DNA from: Sedimentisphaerales bacterium
GTDB lineage: Bacteria; Planctomycetota; Phycisphaerae; Sedimentisphaerales; SM23-30
Direction of reading: 5' to 3'
Length of the DNA: 64,000 nucleotides
NCBI GenBank assembly: GCA_016928435.1
Contig: JAFGKT010000034.1
Span: 1-64,000 of the forward strand
Shown: piece by piece, positions 8,490 to 16,250 of the stretch
Numbering within the stretch: position 1 is the stretch's first letter
How the letters are laid out: the number at the start of each line of letters is the position of its first letter
Made by a program: the position numbers and the translations under genes
Notes under the pieces: model-generated
Databases searched by the model: none
Told to the model about the DNA's origin: nothing
The model's input: the letters and a program-made list of their open reading frames with translations, nothing else

Positions 8490-10118
8490 ATGAGCAACAG
8501 TATTCCTGAAACGCAATACGCGGTCCAACTCATCGGCCCGGACGAACTGACCCTCAACACGGAAAAGGCTGTTTTCAAGCCTGGGGCATATCAAGTGCTT
8601 GGCCAGGTTGAAGCTGTAGGTCTGTGCTTTTCGGACTTGAAACTTTTGAAGCAGTTTTCTCAGCACGCGCGTAAGACGGCGATACTGTCTGGTATTGATC
8701 CGGCGATTCTGGCGGAGATACCGAGTTATGTGCCGGATGACAAGCCGACGGTGCCTGGTCATGAGTCGGTGGTGCGAATTGTCGCGGTGGGTGACGATGT
8801 CAAAGGGGTAAAGGTGGGTGATCGTTTTTTGGTTCAAACGGATTACCGCTGGCTGCCGACAGCTAACTCCAACGGTTCGTACGGCTATAATTTCGAGGGA
8901 GGCCTACAAGAGTATGTTCTGATGGATCAACGTGTTATTACATCGCCTGATGGGGAGTCGATGCTGATACCGGTTTCTGAAAACCTTTCGGCTTCGGCTG
9001 TGGCGCTTGTCGAACCTTGGGCTTGCGTTGAAGACGCTTACGCGGTGCAAGAGCGGCGTACGCTAAAGGTTGACGGTTCGATGCTGGTGATTTCGGACGC
9101 GGAAATTGACAAGGAAATCGTGAACTCGCTCTGTTCTTGTTACGGCAGGCCGACCAGCATTAAAGCCATCGAGAACGCCAACGCGGCGTTAGTGGGCGCT
9201 TTGGAAGACGCTTCTTTTGACGATGTGGTTTACTTCGGCAGCACCGCGGAGATTGCTGAGAAGCTTTTCCCCAAAGTTGCGCCCAAAGGTTTGTATAATA
9301 TTGTTCAGAACGGCAAGAAGTTTGGGAAGCTGGTGACCTCTCAGGTGGGCCGGGTACACTACGGCGGCATTCGAGTCATCGGGACGACCAGCAACGACCC
9401 GGCTGACGCTATGGCTGCGATACCGACCTCGGGTGAGATTCGCGTGGGCGATAAAATAAACGTTATCGGCGCGGCTGGGCCGATGGGAGTAATGCACGTT
9501 ATACGCAATCTTTGCCAGGGTGTGCGTGACATCACCGTTTACGCGGGCGATCTTTCGGACGAACGGCTTGCCATTCTTAGCCGTTTGGCTCAACCTCTGG
9601 CGCAGAAGAATGGGCTGGAATACGTTCCTTATAATCCGAAGACCAACGCTCCGACGGAAGCCTTTGATTATATTGTTTTAATGGCTCCGGTACCGGCGTT
9701 GCTGGCTATGTCGGTTCTCGATGCCGCGGACAAAGCGATTATCAATATTTTTGCTGGGATCCCCGCCAACGTCAATGCTGATATCGATCTCGACGCGTAC
9801 ATCGAAAAGCAATTGTACTTTGTCGGCACGAGCGGTTCGGTTTTGGACGACATGAAATGCGTACTCGAAAAGGTCGAGTCCGGTCAATTGGATACGAACC
9901 TTTCCGTGGCGGCGATCACCGGGCCCGAAGGCGCCGTTGAAGGTATTCGCGCAGTCGAAAACCATCTGATACCGGGCAAAATTATTGTCTATCCCCAATG
10001 CAAAGGTTTGGGTCTGACCACTCTGGAGCAACTACCCGAAGTTCTGCCCAATGTCGCAGGCGCTCTGGACGACGGACTATGGACCACCGAAGCTGAAAAG
10101 CAACTGCTGAAAAAATAG
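8490..10118 (+). CDS. Unusually long medium-chain (zinc-type) dehydrogenase of the rhamnose cluster
   Basis: Related to the alcohol/sorbitol dehydrogenase (MDR) superfamily. The GroES-like part contains VGLCFSDLKLL and VPGHESVVRIVAVGDDVKGVKVGDR, and the nucleotide-binding strand is VIGAAGPMGVMHV near residue 325. At 542 residues it is about 190 longer than a standard MDR enzyme. The extra length lies mainly between the catalytic half and the Rossmann part (about residues 200-315). A reductase acting on lactaldehyde or another rhamnose-derived carbonyl is plausible from context, but the substrate cannot be read from sequence. The ribosome-binding site is weak (GAAAG). Confidence 0.75.
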   Translation: MSNSIPETQYAVQLIGPDELTLNTEKAVFKPGAYQVLGQVEAVGLCFSDLKLLKQFSQHARKTAILSGIDPAILAEIPSYVPDDKPTVPGHESVVRIVAVGDDVKGVKVGDRFLVQTDYRWLPTANSNGSYGYNFEGGLQEYVLMDQRVITSPDGESMLIPVSENLSASAVALVEPWACVEDAYAVQERRTLKVDGSMLVISDAEIDKEIVNSLCSCYGRPTSIKAIENANAALVGALEDASFDDVVYFGSTAEIAEKLFPKVAPKGLYNIVQNGKKFGKLVTSQVGRVHYGGIRVIGTTSNDPADAMAAIPTSGEIRVGDKINVIGAAGPMGVMHVIRNLCQGVRDITVYAGDLSDERLAILSRLAQPLAQKNGLEYVPYNPKTNAPTEAFDYIVLMAPVPALLAMSVLDAADKAIINIFAGIPANVNADIDLDAYIEKQLYFVGTSGSVLDDMKCVLEKVESGQLDTNLSVAAITGPEGAVEGIRAVENHLIPGKIIVYPQCKGLGLTTLEQLPEVLPNVAGALDDGLWTTEAEKQLLKK

Positions 10119-10169
10119 ATATCGAAAATTGGTGTGATTTTCCGTTCCGGGATCTCCGCTTCGCTACGT

Positions 10170-10211
10170 GTCGCACTTTTTCTTGATTTACATTGTTGGG
10201 TTTCATAGCGG
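10170..10211 (+). repeat. Truncated copy (42 bp) of the 182-bp 3'-UTR repeat, copy 2
   Basis: Matches the first 42 bases after the hairpin's left arm in copy 1 with a single internal change, including the TTTTTCTT run. It lies about 50 bp beyond the stop codon of the dehydrogenase gene, in the same orientation relative to that gene as the other copies. The left hairpin arm has been lost, and the distal 140 bp are missing. Just beyond it the + strand becomes markedly A/C-rich. Confidence 0.75.
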
Positions 10212-10260
10212 GCGGCTGTACCCTTTATTCTGCATGCCTTACCACACAACAAATAACAAA

Positions 10261-11400
10261 ATGCAACAAGAACTCAAAGACATTATCGCTATATCACGTA
10301 CTCTCGGCGCTGACACCAACTTAACCCAAGGGGGCGGAGGCAACACCTCGGTCAAAACCGACGATGGTGAGTTTATGTATCTAAAAGCGTCCGGCTCGGC
10401 GCTGAAAAACATGTCCAGCCGGAAAGGTTGGCGCCGCCTGAGAATAGCACCGATCCTGGCAACACTCAAAAACTCCACCGCTATCAAAAAAGATATGGTT
10501 TTCCGCGAGCGTCAAATCGCCCAACTGCTCAAAAAAGCTTGTTACGACAACACCACCGCAAACGCCCAACCTTCTATCGAAGCCCAAATGCACGCGCTGC
10601 TGCGCCAATACACGATACATCTGCACCCCGTGGCAGCCAGTCCTTATGTCTGTTCGCGCCAAGGGAAAGTCGTTATTGAAAAGCTATTCGCTCGCGAAAA
10701 ACTTCCGCCTCTTTGGGTTCCTTGTGCTGACACCGGATATATGACCGCGAGAAAAATCGCGAGACTGCTGCCGGGCTACCGCCGTGAGCATAACGCCCTA
10801 CCTAAAATATTGTTTCTCCAAAAGCACGGCATAGTCATAAACACCGACACCGCTTCATCAGCTATCGCCCTGACTCGCAGAGTTATCAAAACCTGCCAAC
10901 GACACCTTGGCCCACTGAAAGTAAAACCAATTTCGGCACCAACCGCCGGCGATGTTACCGCCGCCCGCAAAGCCATCCGTCAAGCTCTGGCCCCAAACAA
11001 AACTAAAATACCAACCATCAAACATTACTTCGATAAAGACATCGCTCGACTGCTGGCCCAACCGGACATCGCCAAATGGTGCAAAATTCCACCCTTGGTG
11101 CCACATGAAATTTCCTACTCCGGCGGCATGCCTTTGTGGATCGACGAAATCGACCCGCAACACATCACCAGAAAAATTTACCAATCCCTAAAACGAACAG
11201 GTAAACAACCTGTTAGCTTTCTCGTTAAGGATATCGGACTATTTGTTGTCGCGCCCGCAGCCAAAAGCCGTACCATCAAAGACGTTGTAACCGCAGGCCT
11301 TGTTATCCGACAGCACCTCGATCAACTTGGCGGCCCCGACCCCATGACCAAAAGACAACAACTTTTCACGAACACTGTTTACGCATACAGTCATTCCTAA
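10261..11400 (+). CDS. Stand-alone class II aldolase, paralog of the aldolase half of RhaEW
   Basis: Aligns from its first residue with the N-terminal aldolase half of the next gene, and stops where that protein passes into its dehydrogenase half. Shared features include NLTQGGGGNTSVK, the metal-binding IHLHPVA (H-x-H), the third His in LFLQKHGI, and the Glu of PSIEAQMHA, so catalytic residues appear intact. The start at 10261 is chosen because it aligns with the paralog's ATG; longer in-frame extensions run back into the truncated repeat. Compared with neighbours the coding strand is strikingly A/C-rich, suggesting a separate history. It could be an isozyme, an aldolase for another deoxyketose phosphate, or a regulatory subunit. 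Confidence 0.8.
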   Translation: MQQELKDIIAISRTLGADTNLTQGGGGNTSVKTDDGEFMYLKASGSALKNMSSRKGWRRLRIAPILATLKNSTAIKKDMVFRERQIAQLLKKACYDNTTANAQPSIEAQMHALLRQYTIHLHPVAASPYVCSRQGKVVIEKLFAREKLPPLWVPCADTGYMTARKIARLLPGYRREHNALPKILFLQKHGIVINTDTASSAIALTRRVIKTCQRHLGPLKVKPISAPTAGDVTAARKAIRQALAPNKTKIPTIKHYFDKDIARLLAQPDIAKWCKIPPLVPHEISYSGGMPLWIDEIDPQHITRKIYQSLKRTGKQPVSFLVKDIGLFVVAPAAKSRTIKDVVTAGLVIRQHLDQLGGPDPMTKRQQLFTNTVYAYSHS

Positions 11401-11526
11401 CAACCTTGCCAAGCAAAGAATTATCCGCTACCCTATTATTCACCATAGTCAGGACAACTTGTCTCCTACACAGATCCAACATGGCAATGACAAAAACTTC
11501 TATTATAAAAACAGGATTAGAATCCC

Positions 11527-13488
11527 ATGAAAAAAGTACTCGCCGACCTAATCAAAATTTCTCACGCCACTGGTAAAGACACCGATCTGGTTCAAGGAGG
11601 CGGAGGCAATACCTCAATCAAATCCGCGGACGGCAAAACTATGTACATCAAAGCGTCCGGCACGGCTCTTAAGGACATGTCGGATACTAAAGGTTATCGT
11701 GTGCTGGACATCGAGCGGGTTTTGTCGGTTCTGGACGATACCCAGCTAAAGAAACTCGACACTGACGCCCGCGAAGCTGAGGTTGTCAACCGTCTTATGC
11801 TTAGCTGTATTGATAAGCCTGAAACCAATGCGCGTCCTTCGGTGGAAACGCCGCTTCACGCTGTACTCGATACCGCTGTTATTCATTTGCATCCGGTTGC
11901 GGTTGGCGCATATGTCAACACTCGTGATGGTGAAGCGCTGGTTGGTAAGCTTTTTGCGTCTGATAAGCTACCTCCTCTTTGGGTTCCTTATGTTGACCCT
12001 GGTTATACTTTGGCGCGGAAGGTAGCTGAGCTTGTCCGTCGCTATGAAGATACACATGGTGCGAAACCCAATATTATTTTTCTGCAGAAGCATGGTTTGA
12101 TTGTTAGTGCAGCCACTGCTGAAAAAGCGATGCGTATTGTGAAGCGAGTTATCAAGACCTGTTCGGAGAAGTTGGCGGTTATTAGGCCGGTCGCTGTCAA
12201 GGCGGTTTGCGCTGACGATATCGCTTCTGCTCAACTGGCGATTCGCAAAGCCTACTTTGCCACTACCGGTCGATATGCCATCGTGAAGCATTATAATGAT
12301 CCTGTTATTAATGGGTTTATGCGACGTAGGGACGGATCGAAACTTTTGGCTGCTGCGGGATTGACGCCTGACGAATTGGTTTATGCCAATGGCAGTCCTC
12401 TTTGGCTCGAGCGTGCGGATGCTGGGATTGTGACCAAGAAACTGCAAAGACAGATCGACCAAGGACAGAAGCCCGCAGCGTCGTTTGTTGTGAAGGATTT
12501 GGGTTTGTTCGTTACCGCGGATGAAAAGACCGCGCCGATCGTGCGTGAGATATCTGTATGCTCTATGGCCATTCGTGTTGCGGCGGCGAAGCTCAGCTCG
12601 CTGGTAGTTTTGTCCAAAAAGCAACGTGATTTTATCAATAATTGGGAAGCTGAGAGTTTCCGCCGTAAGGTTACGGGCAGCTCGGCCTCGGGGACGCTGA
12701 AGGATCGTATCGCTGTGGTATCTGGGGCCGGGAGCGGCATCGGCAGGAGCATCGCGGTGGGGCTGGCTCGCGCTGGAGCTATCGTGGCTTTGGGTGATAT
12801 CGATACTAATGCTGCGGAAGAAACCCGATCAATGATTCTGGACGAGATACCCCAAGCGACGGTTATGCCTGTTTGCTGTAACGTTACCGATGAAGCGAGC
12901 GTCGATGAGGCGTTTGGGCAGGTACAGCGGCAATGGGGTGGGCTTGATATTCTGGTAAATGCGGCTGGGGTGGCGCCGGCGTATCCTTTGGTTGATTTTC
13001 CGGTTGATAAGTTCCGTTTCGCTTTGGAAGTGAACTTAACGGGTTATTTTTTGATGGCCCGCGCGGCTGCTCGGGTTATGACACAGCAAGATATGGCTGG
13101 CGCTATCATCAATATATCGAGCAAGTCGGGCCTGGACGCATCGAAGAACAACACACCGTATAACGCTACCAAGGCTGGTGAATTGCACATGGCGCGCGGT
13201 TGGGCGATGGAATTGGGTGCGTATGGGATACGCGTGAACTGCGTGTGTCCGGGGAATGTATTTGAGGGATCGAAGATTTGGAACCCGACGTATATCAAAG
13301 CTTGCGCCAAGAAGTATGGCATTAAGCCGGAAGAGGTTATTCCCTTCTATGTGAACAAGACGGTACTGCAGCGGGAGATCAAGGGCCAAGACATTGCGGA
13401 CTCGGTTGTATTTCTCGCTTCGGACCAGGCGCGAACCATCACCGGGCAAACCATTGTGGCTGACAGTGGGCAGGTTATGGTGCGCTAA
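11527..13488 (+). CDS. rhaEW: Bifunctional rhamnulose-1-phosphate aldolase / short-chain (lactaldehyde) dehydrogenase
   Basis: A 653-residue fusion like Bacillus RhaEW. The N-terminal class II aldolase (about 1-370) should split rhamnulose-1-phosphate into dihydroxyacetone phosphate and L-lactaldehyde. Its metal site is visible as VIHLHPVA and IFLQKHGL. The C-terminal SDR domain (about 390-653) should oxidise the lactaldehyde. It carries SGAGSGIGRS for NAD binding, LVNAAG, the catalytic ISSKS, and YNATK (Tyr-x-x-x-Lys). The family's known two-step reaction, together with rhaI and rhaB upstream, completes rhamnose breakdown to DHAP and lactate. The first 200 bases share the A/C-rich composition of the preceding gene; the rest is G/T-rich like other + strand genes. 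Confidence 0.92.
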   Translation: MKKVLADLIKISHATGKDTDLVQGGGGNTSIKSADGKTMYIKASGTALKDMSDTKGYRVLDIERVLSVLDDTQLKKLDTDAREAEVVNRLMLSCIDKPETNARPSVETPLHAVLDTAVIHLHPVAVGAYVNTRDGEALVGKLFASDKLPPLWVPYVDPGYTLARKVAELVRRYEDTHGAKPNIIFLQKHGLIVSAATAEKAMRIVKRVIKTCSEKLAVIRPVAVKAVCADDIASAQLAIRKAYFATTGRYAIVKHYNDPVINGFMRRRDGSKLLAAAGLTPDELVYANGSPLWLERADAGIVTKKLQRQIDQGQKPAASFVVKDLGLFVTADEKTAPIVREISVCSMAIRVAAAKLSSLVVLSKKQRDFINNWEAESFRRKVTGSSASGTLKDRIAVVSGAGSGIGRSIAVGLARAGAIVALGDIDTNAAEETRSMILDEIPQATVMPVCCNVTDEASVDEAFGQVQRQWGGLDILVNAAGVAPAYPLVDFPVDKFRFALEVNLTGYFLMARAAARVMTQQDMAGAIINISSKSGLDASKNNTPYNATKAGELHMARGWAMELGAYGIRVNCVCPGNVFEGSKIWNPTYIKACAKKYGIKPEEVIPFYVNKTVLQREIKGQDIADSVVFLASDQARTITGQTIVADSGQVMVR

Positions 13489-13904
13489 TCGTATTTGCTA
13501 TTTAGAGCGGTTTCAAAAAAGGTGCAGCGTTTGGCTTGTCTGGCTACTGGTTTGTATCCTAAAGGTAAAACCCGCCGACGGGTCGGAGGGCTAATCTTGG
13601 CGGCGACGGCGAGAGAGGTTGTGGTTTGCGCGTTGATTGTTGAATGGGTTCCAAGTTAAGGTGGAGGATGGCTGAATACGTGGGGGTATTTGCGGAAATG
13701 AGTTTGGCGGCAGGGGGTGATTGATCATTGGTTGGTGGGACTGTAGGGGTTGTGAGGATTGTACGCTTGGTGCGGGGGAGGTATTATTTTATTGATGTTG
13801 ATTGGTGCAGTTTTGGGGTGGGATTGTATGTTATATTTTGATAGCGGAAGTTATCTAGACGATAGCTACTAGGTAGATAAAGAGTGTGTTGAAGGTTATA
13901 GGAT
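13489..13904. other. Intergenic region after rhaEW with a small hairpin repeat
   Basis: No gene is supported. At 13571-13590 lies the hairpin CCCgCCGA-cggg-TCGGaGGG, inside a 33-base element (13566-13598) that recurs at 20004-20036 with a compensating base-pair change. The rest is G/T-rich and shows nothing I recognise. Confidence 0.5.
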
Positions 13905-14300
13905 ATGTTTGACAATACCGCCAATAGATGCGTAGTTACCAGTACTCAGCGTCGGCGTCATTTTCGGATCACTTATCCGGAAAGTTCGCGGCCATGGCTG
14001 ATTACGCACAGCAAACGAAGGTTCAGGATACACGATATTTCTGAAGAGGGGATCAGGTTCCTTTATAGATCGGCTGACAGTCAGACTATTCCGCTGGTAT
14101 TCGGCGCAAAGGTAATGCTGTTATGCGGTGAAGAAGTGAGCGTAAGCGGCAAGATTATTCGGATGGAACCTGACTTAGCGGTTTTGCAGTTGGAGGTGGG
14201 GATACCTTACAAGGTCATCCATAACGAAGAGCTTTATTTGATCCGCCGATTCAAGGGTAAAGTGCGTGAGAGCCGTCGTCGTCGTGGGTTTAGGTGTTGA
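13905..14300 (+). CDS. PilZ-domain protein (probable c-di-GMP receptor)
   Basis: A 131-residue single-domain protein. It shows both halves of the PilZ c-di-GMP-binding signature: RRHFR (RxxxR, residues 17-21) and DISEEG ((D/N)xSxxG, residues 44-49). These are followed by beta strands around VMLLCGEEVSVSGKIIRME. The basic C-terminus (RRFKGKVRESRRRRGF) is a possible nucleic-acid or membrane contact. PilZ proteins report c-di-GMP to secretion, motility or polysaccharide machinery. Nothing adjacent identifies the partner. Confidence 0.8.
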   Translation: MFDNTANRCVVTSTQRRRHFRITYPESSRPWLITHSKRRFRIHDISEEGIRFLYRSADSQTIPLVFGAKVMLLCGEEVSVSGKIIRMEPDLAVLQLEVGIPYKVIHNEELYLIRRFKGKVRESRRRRGFRC

Positions 14301-14361
14301 TTGGTTGGTTTAGGGGCGAATCCCGGGGCTGACACTTGGGACTCTGATTGGGGGTGGGGCG

Positions 14362-14432
14362 CAAAAAAAAAGCCTTAGGTATGGCTCGAAGTGTCTGTTC
14401 AAAAATCTTCGAATGCCCTTACCGCAAGGCTT
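14362..14432 (-). terminator. Long four-segment hairpin with T-run on the minus strand
   Basis: Inverted segments AAGCCTT, GGTA, GGC and CGAAG on the left pair in order with CTTCG, GCC, TACC and AAGGCTT on the right, with small bulges, across about 63 bp. On the + strand it is preceded by nine A's. It is therefore a strong terminator shape only for minus-strand transcription, where it would end in a T-run. No minus-strand gene is recognisable to its right. It may end a small RNA or be the remnant of a mobile element. The rest of 14301-14815 carries no supported gene. Confidence 0.55.
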
Positions 14433-14676
14433 GAGGCGTCAAATTAACTTCTTCACTCTAATAGTGGTTTGGTTGGTTAGTTTTGTCCCAAGAAAACGGA
14501 TGAAAAGGCGTTTTTTTTAGGATATTTTGTAACCTCTTTAGGTATCGTCATTTATGGGGTAGTGGTTAAGGGGAGGGGGCGGATTTTTTTGTGATGTTGG
14601 GGAATTTTTGGCGGCGGTGTAGTGGTTATGAGTTCTGGGCGATAAGAGGTTGTGTAATAAGGATTTGCGTTTTCGC

Positions 14677-14728
14677 AATAAAGGGTACAGGCACTTGCGC
14701 TGGCGCTCCAGAGCCAGTCCCCTTTATT
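14677..14728. repeat. 52-bp REP-like palindromic element, copy A
   Basis: Outer arms AATAAAGGG-AC and GTCCCCTTTATT flank an inner TGGC...GCCA hairpin. The copy at 18583-18634 is identical except for one base, and there the outer arms pair perfectly over 12 bp. Together they bracket the methyltransferase and its two following genes in the same orientation. Confidence 0.8.
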
Positions 14729-14815
14729 GGGAGGTGAAAAACGTTGCATTTTTGGGGTGGTGCGGAGACACTTGGGGACCTGTGGAGATAACGATTGAGG
14801 CTACTTTAGGAGTGT

Positions 14816-16159
14816 ATGTTGGCGGATAACAGGGAACCAAAATTGATTTGGGCGGGTAAGGAGCCTCGGGAGCCGATGGGGAATTGGCGGCTGCGGGAGC
14901 GGGGTAATGGGGATTTGGGTAAGGTTGGGTTGGAGGCTGGGGCTGGTGAGGGGAATATGCTGATATGGGGGGATAATCGGGCGGCATTGGCAGCGCTGGG
15001 GGGGCAGTGGCGGGGGAAGGTGAAATGTGTTTATGTTGATCCGCCTTTCAATACAGGGACGAGCCCGGGGCCTTACCCGGACGCAATGGATCACGCGGGG
15101 TGGCTTACGATGATGCGGGATCGACTGGAGTTGGTGCGGGAGCTGATGAGCGATGAGGGAATGATTTTTATTCATTTGGATGATAGCGAGGCGGCGTATT
15201 TGAAGGTGCTGAGTGATGAGATATTCGGGCGGGATAATTTTTTGAATCAGATTTGCTGGGAGCGCTCGGCGGTGGCGGGGCTGGGACAGGGGGGAAAGTT
15301 TTTAGTGAACGTGACGGAGTATTTGTTGGTGTACGCGAAGGACTATGGGAAGTTGGGGGGGCAGCGGCCGAGGATGTGGGTGCCTTTTAGTAAAAAGACG
15401 TTGCGCGGGTATCGGCGGGTGATGACGACGGCAGGGGAGCGGGAGTTGGTGGATAGGTTCGCGGCGAAATCGACGGGGGAGCCGGTGGAGATTTATCGGC
15501 ATAAGGATTATGAGGTGGGGTCGATTAGTTGGGCGGCGAGCCGGGGGGCGAAGGAGATTGCGGCAGAGTATGAGGAGAAGTTTGATAAGGTGTTTCGGAC
15601 GTTTTTGGTGCAGCGGGAGAATTCGTTTCAGCATGATTTGTTGGGACGGATGGAAGGGGGTGGTTTGTATTCGGTGGATTATGTGCCGAGCCGAGGAAAG
15701 AAAGCGGGGCAGCAGACGACGAATTATTATTTGAATAAGGAGTTGGTTGCGTGGTTGGCGGATATCGCGGAGGTGCGGGATGGGGCGATTATTAAGAACC
15801 AGCGGTTGGGGGATTTTTGGACGCGGGAGATGATATCGAACGCGGCGCGTAAGGAGGGGGCGGTGAGTTTTGATCGGAGTAAGAAGCCGGAAAAGTTGAT
15901 GCAGGTGATAATCGAAGGATGTACGGAGAAGGGGGATTGGGTGCTGGATCCGTTTGCGGGTTCGGGTACGACGGGAGCGGTGGCGCATAAGTTGGGGCGG
16001 CGGTGGATAATGATCGAGCAGGGGGAGCATTGTGGTACGCATATATGGCCTCGTATGAAGCGGGTGGTGGATGGTAGTGATGGCAGTGGGATTAGTAAGG
16101 CAGTTGATTGGCGCGGCGGTGGTGGGTTTGGGTGTTATGAGGTTGTGGTAGCGGAATAG
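14816..16159 (+). CDS. Orphan site-specific DNA methyltransferase (beta-class, Mod-like)
   Basis: Transfers a methyl group from S-adenosylmethionine to a base in DNA. The order of motifs is that of beta-class amino-methyltransferases such as type III Mod: catalytic DPPFNTG (residues 75-81) comes first, and the AdoMet-binding DPFAGSGTTGA near residue 379 comes last. A region of about 230 residues between probably holds target recognition. At 447 residues it is shorter than a typical type III Mod, and no restriction gene is next to it. AGGAG lies 4-5 bases before the ATG. The coding strand is extremely G-rich. Adenine-N6 is more likely than cytosine-N4 given DPPF, but this is inference. Confidence 0.82.
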   Translation: MLADNREPKLIWAGKEPREPMGNWRLRERGNGDLGKVGLEAGAGEGNMLIWGDNRAALAALGGQWRGKVKCVYVDPPFNTGTSPGPYPDAMDHAGWLTMMRDRLELVRELMSDEGMIFIHLDDSEAAYLKVLSDEIFGRDNFLNQICWERSAVAGLGQGGKFLVNVTEYLLVYAKDYGKLGGQRPRMWVPFSKKTLRGYRRVMTTAGERELVDRFAAKSTGEPVEIYRHKDYEVGSISWAASRGAKEIAAEYEEKFDKVFRTFLVQRENSFQHDLLGRMEGGGLYSVDYVPSRGKKAGQQTTNYYLNKELVAWLADIAEVRDGAIIKNQRLGDFWTREMISNAARKEGAVSFDRSKKPEKLMQVIIEGCTEKGDWVLDPFAGSGTTGAVAHKLGRRWIMIEQGEHCGTHIWPRMKRVVDGSDGSGISKAVDWRGGGGFGCYEVVVAE

Positions 16160-16250
16160 GTGTTTCTGTTTGACGGGGGTAGTGGGTAGCGATATTATGG
16201 GGGGGCGTGACGCGGGATGATGAGGATTTGTTTTTGGAAAGGACGGCGCG

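Noticed and set aside
10168-10260. N-terminal extension of the stand-alone aldolase
   Set aside because: The extra residues come from the truncated repeat and the intergenic tail; the paralog aligns from the ATG at 10261.
10168-13488. Frameshifted or decayed RhaEW duplicate
   Set aside because: The shorter copy ends cleanly at the domain junction, keeps the catalytic ligands and has no internal stops, so it is not called a pseudogene.
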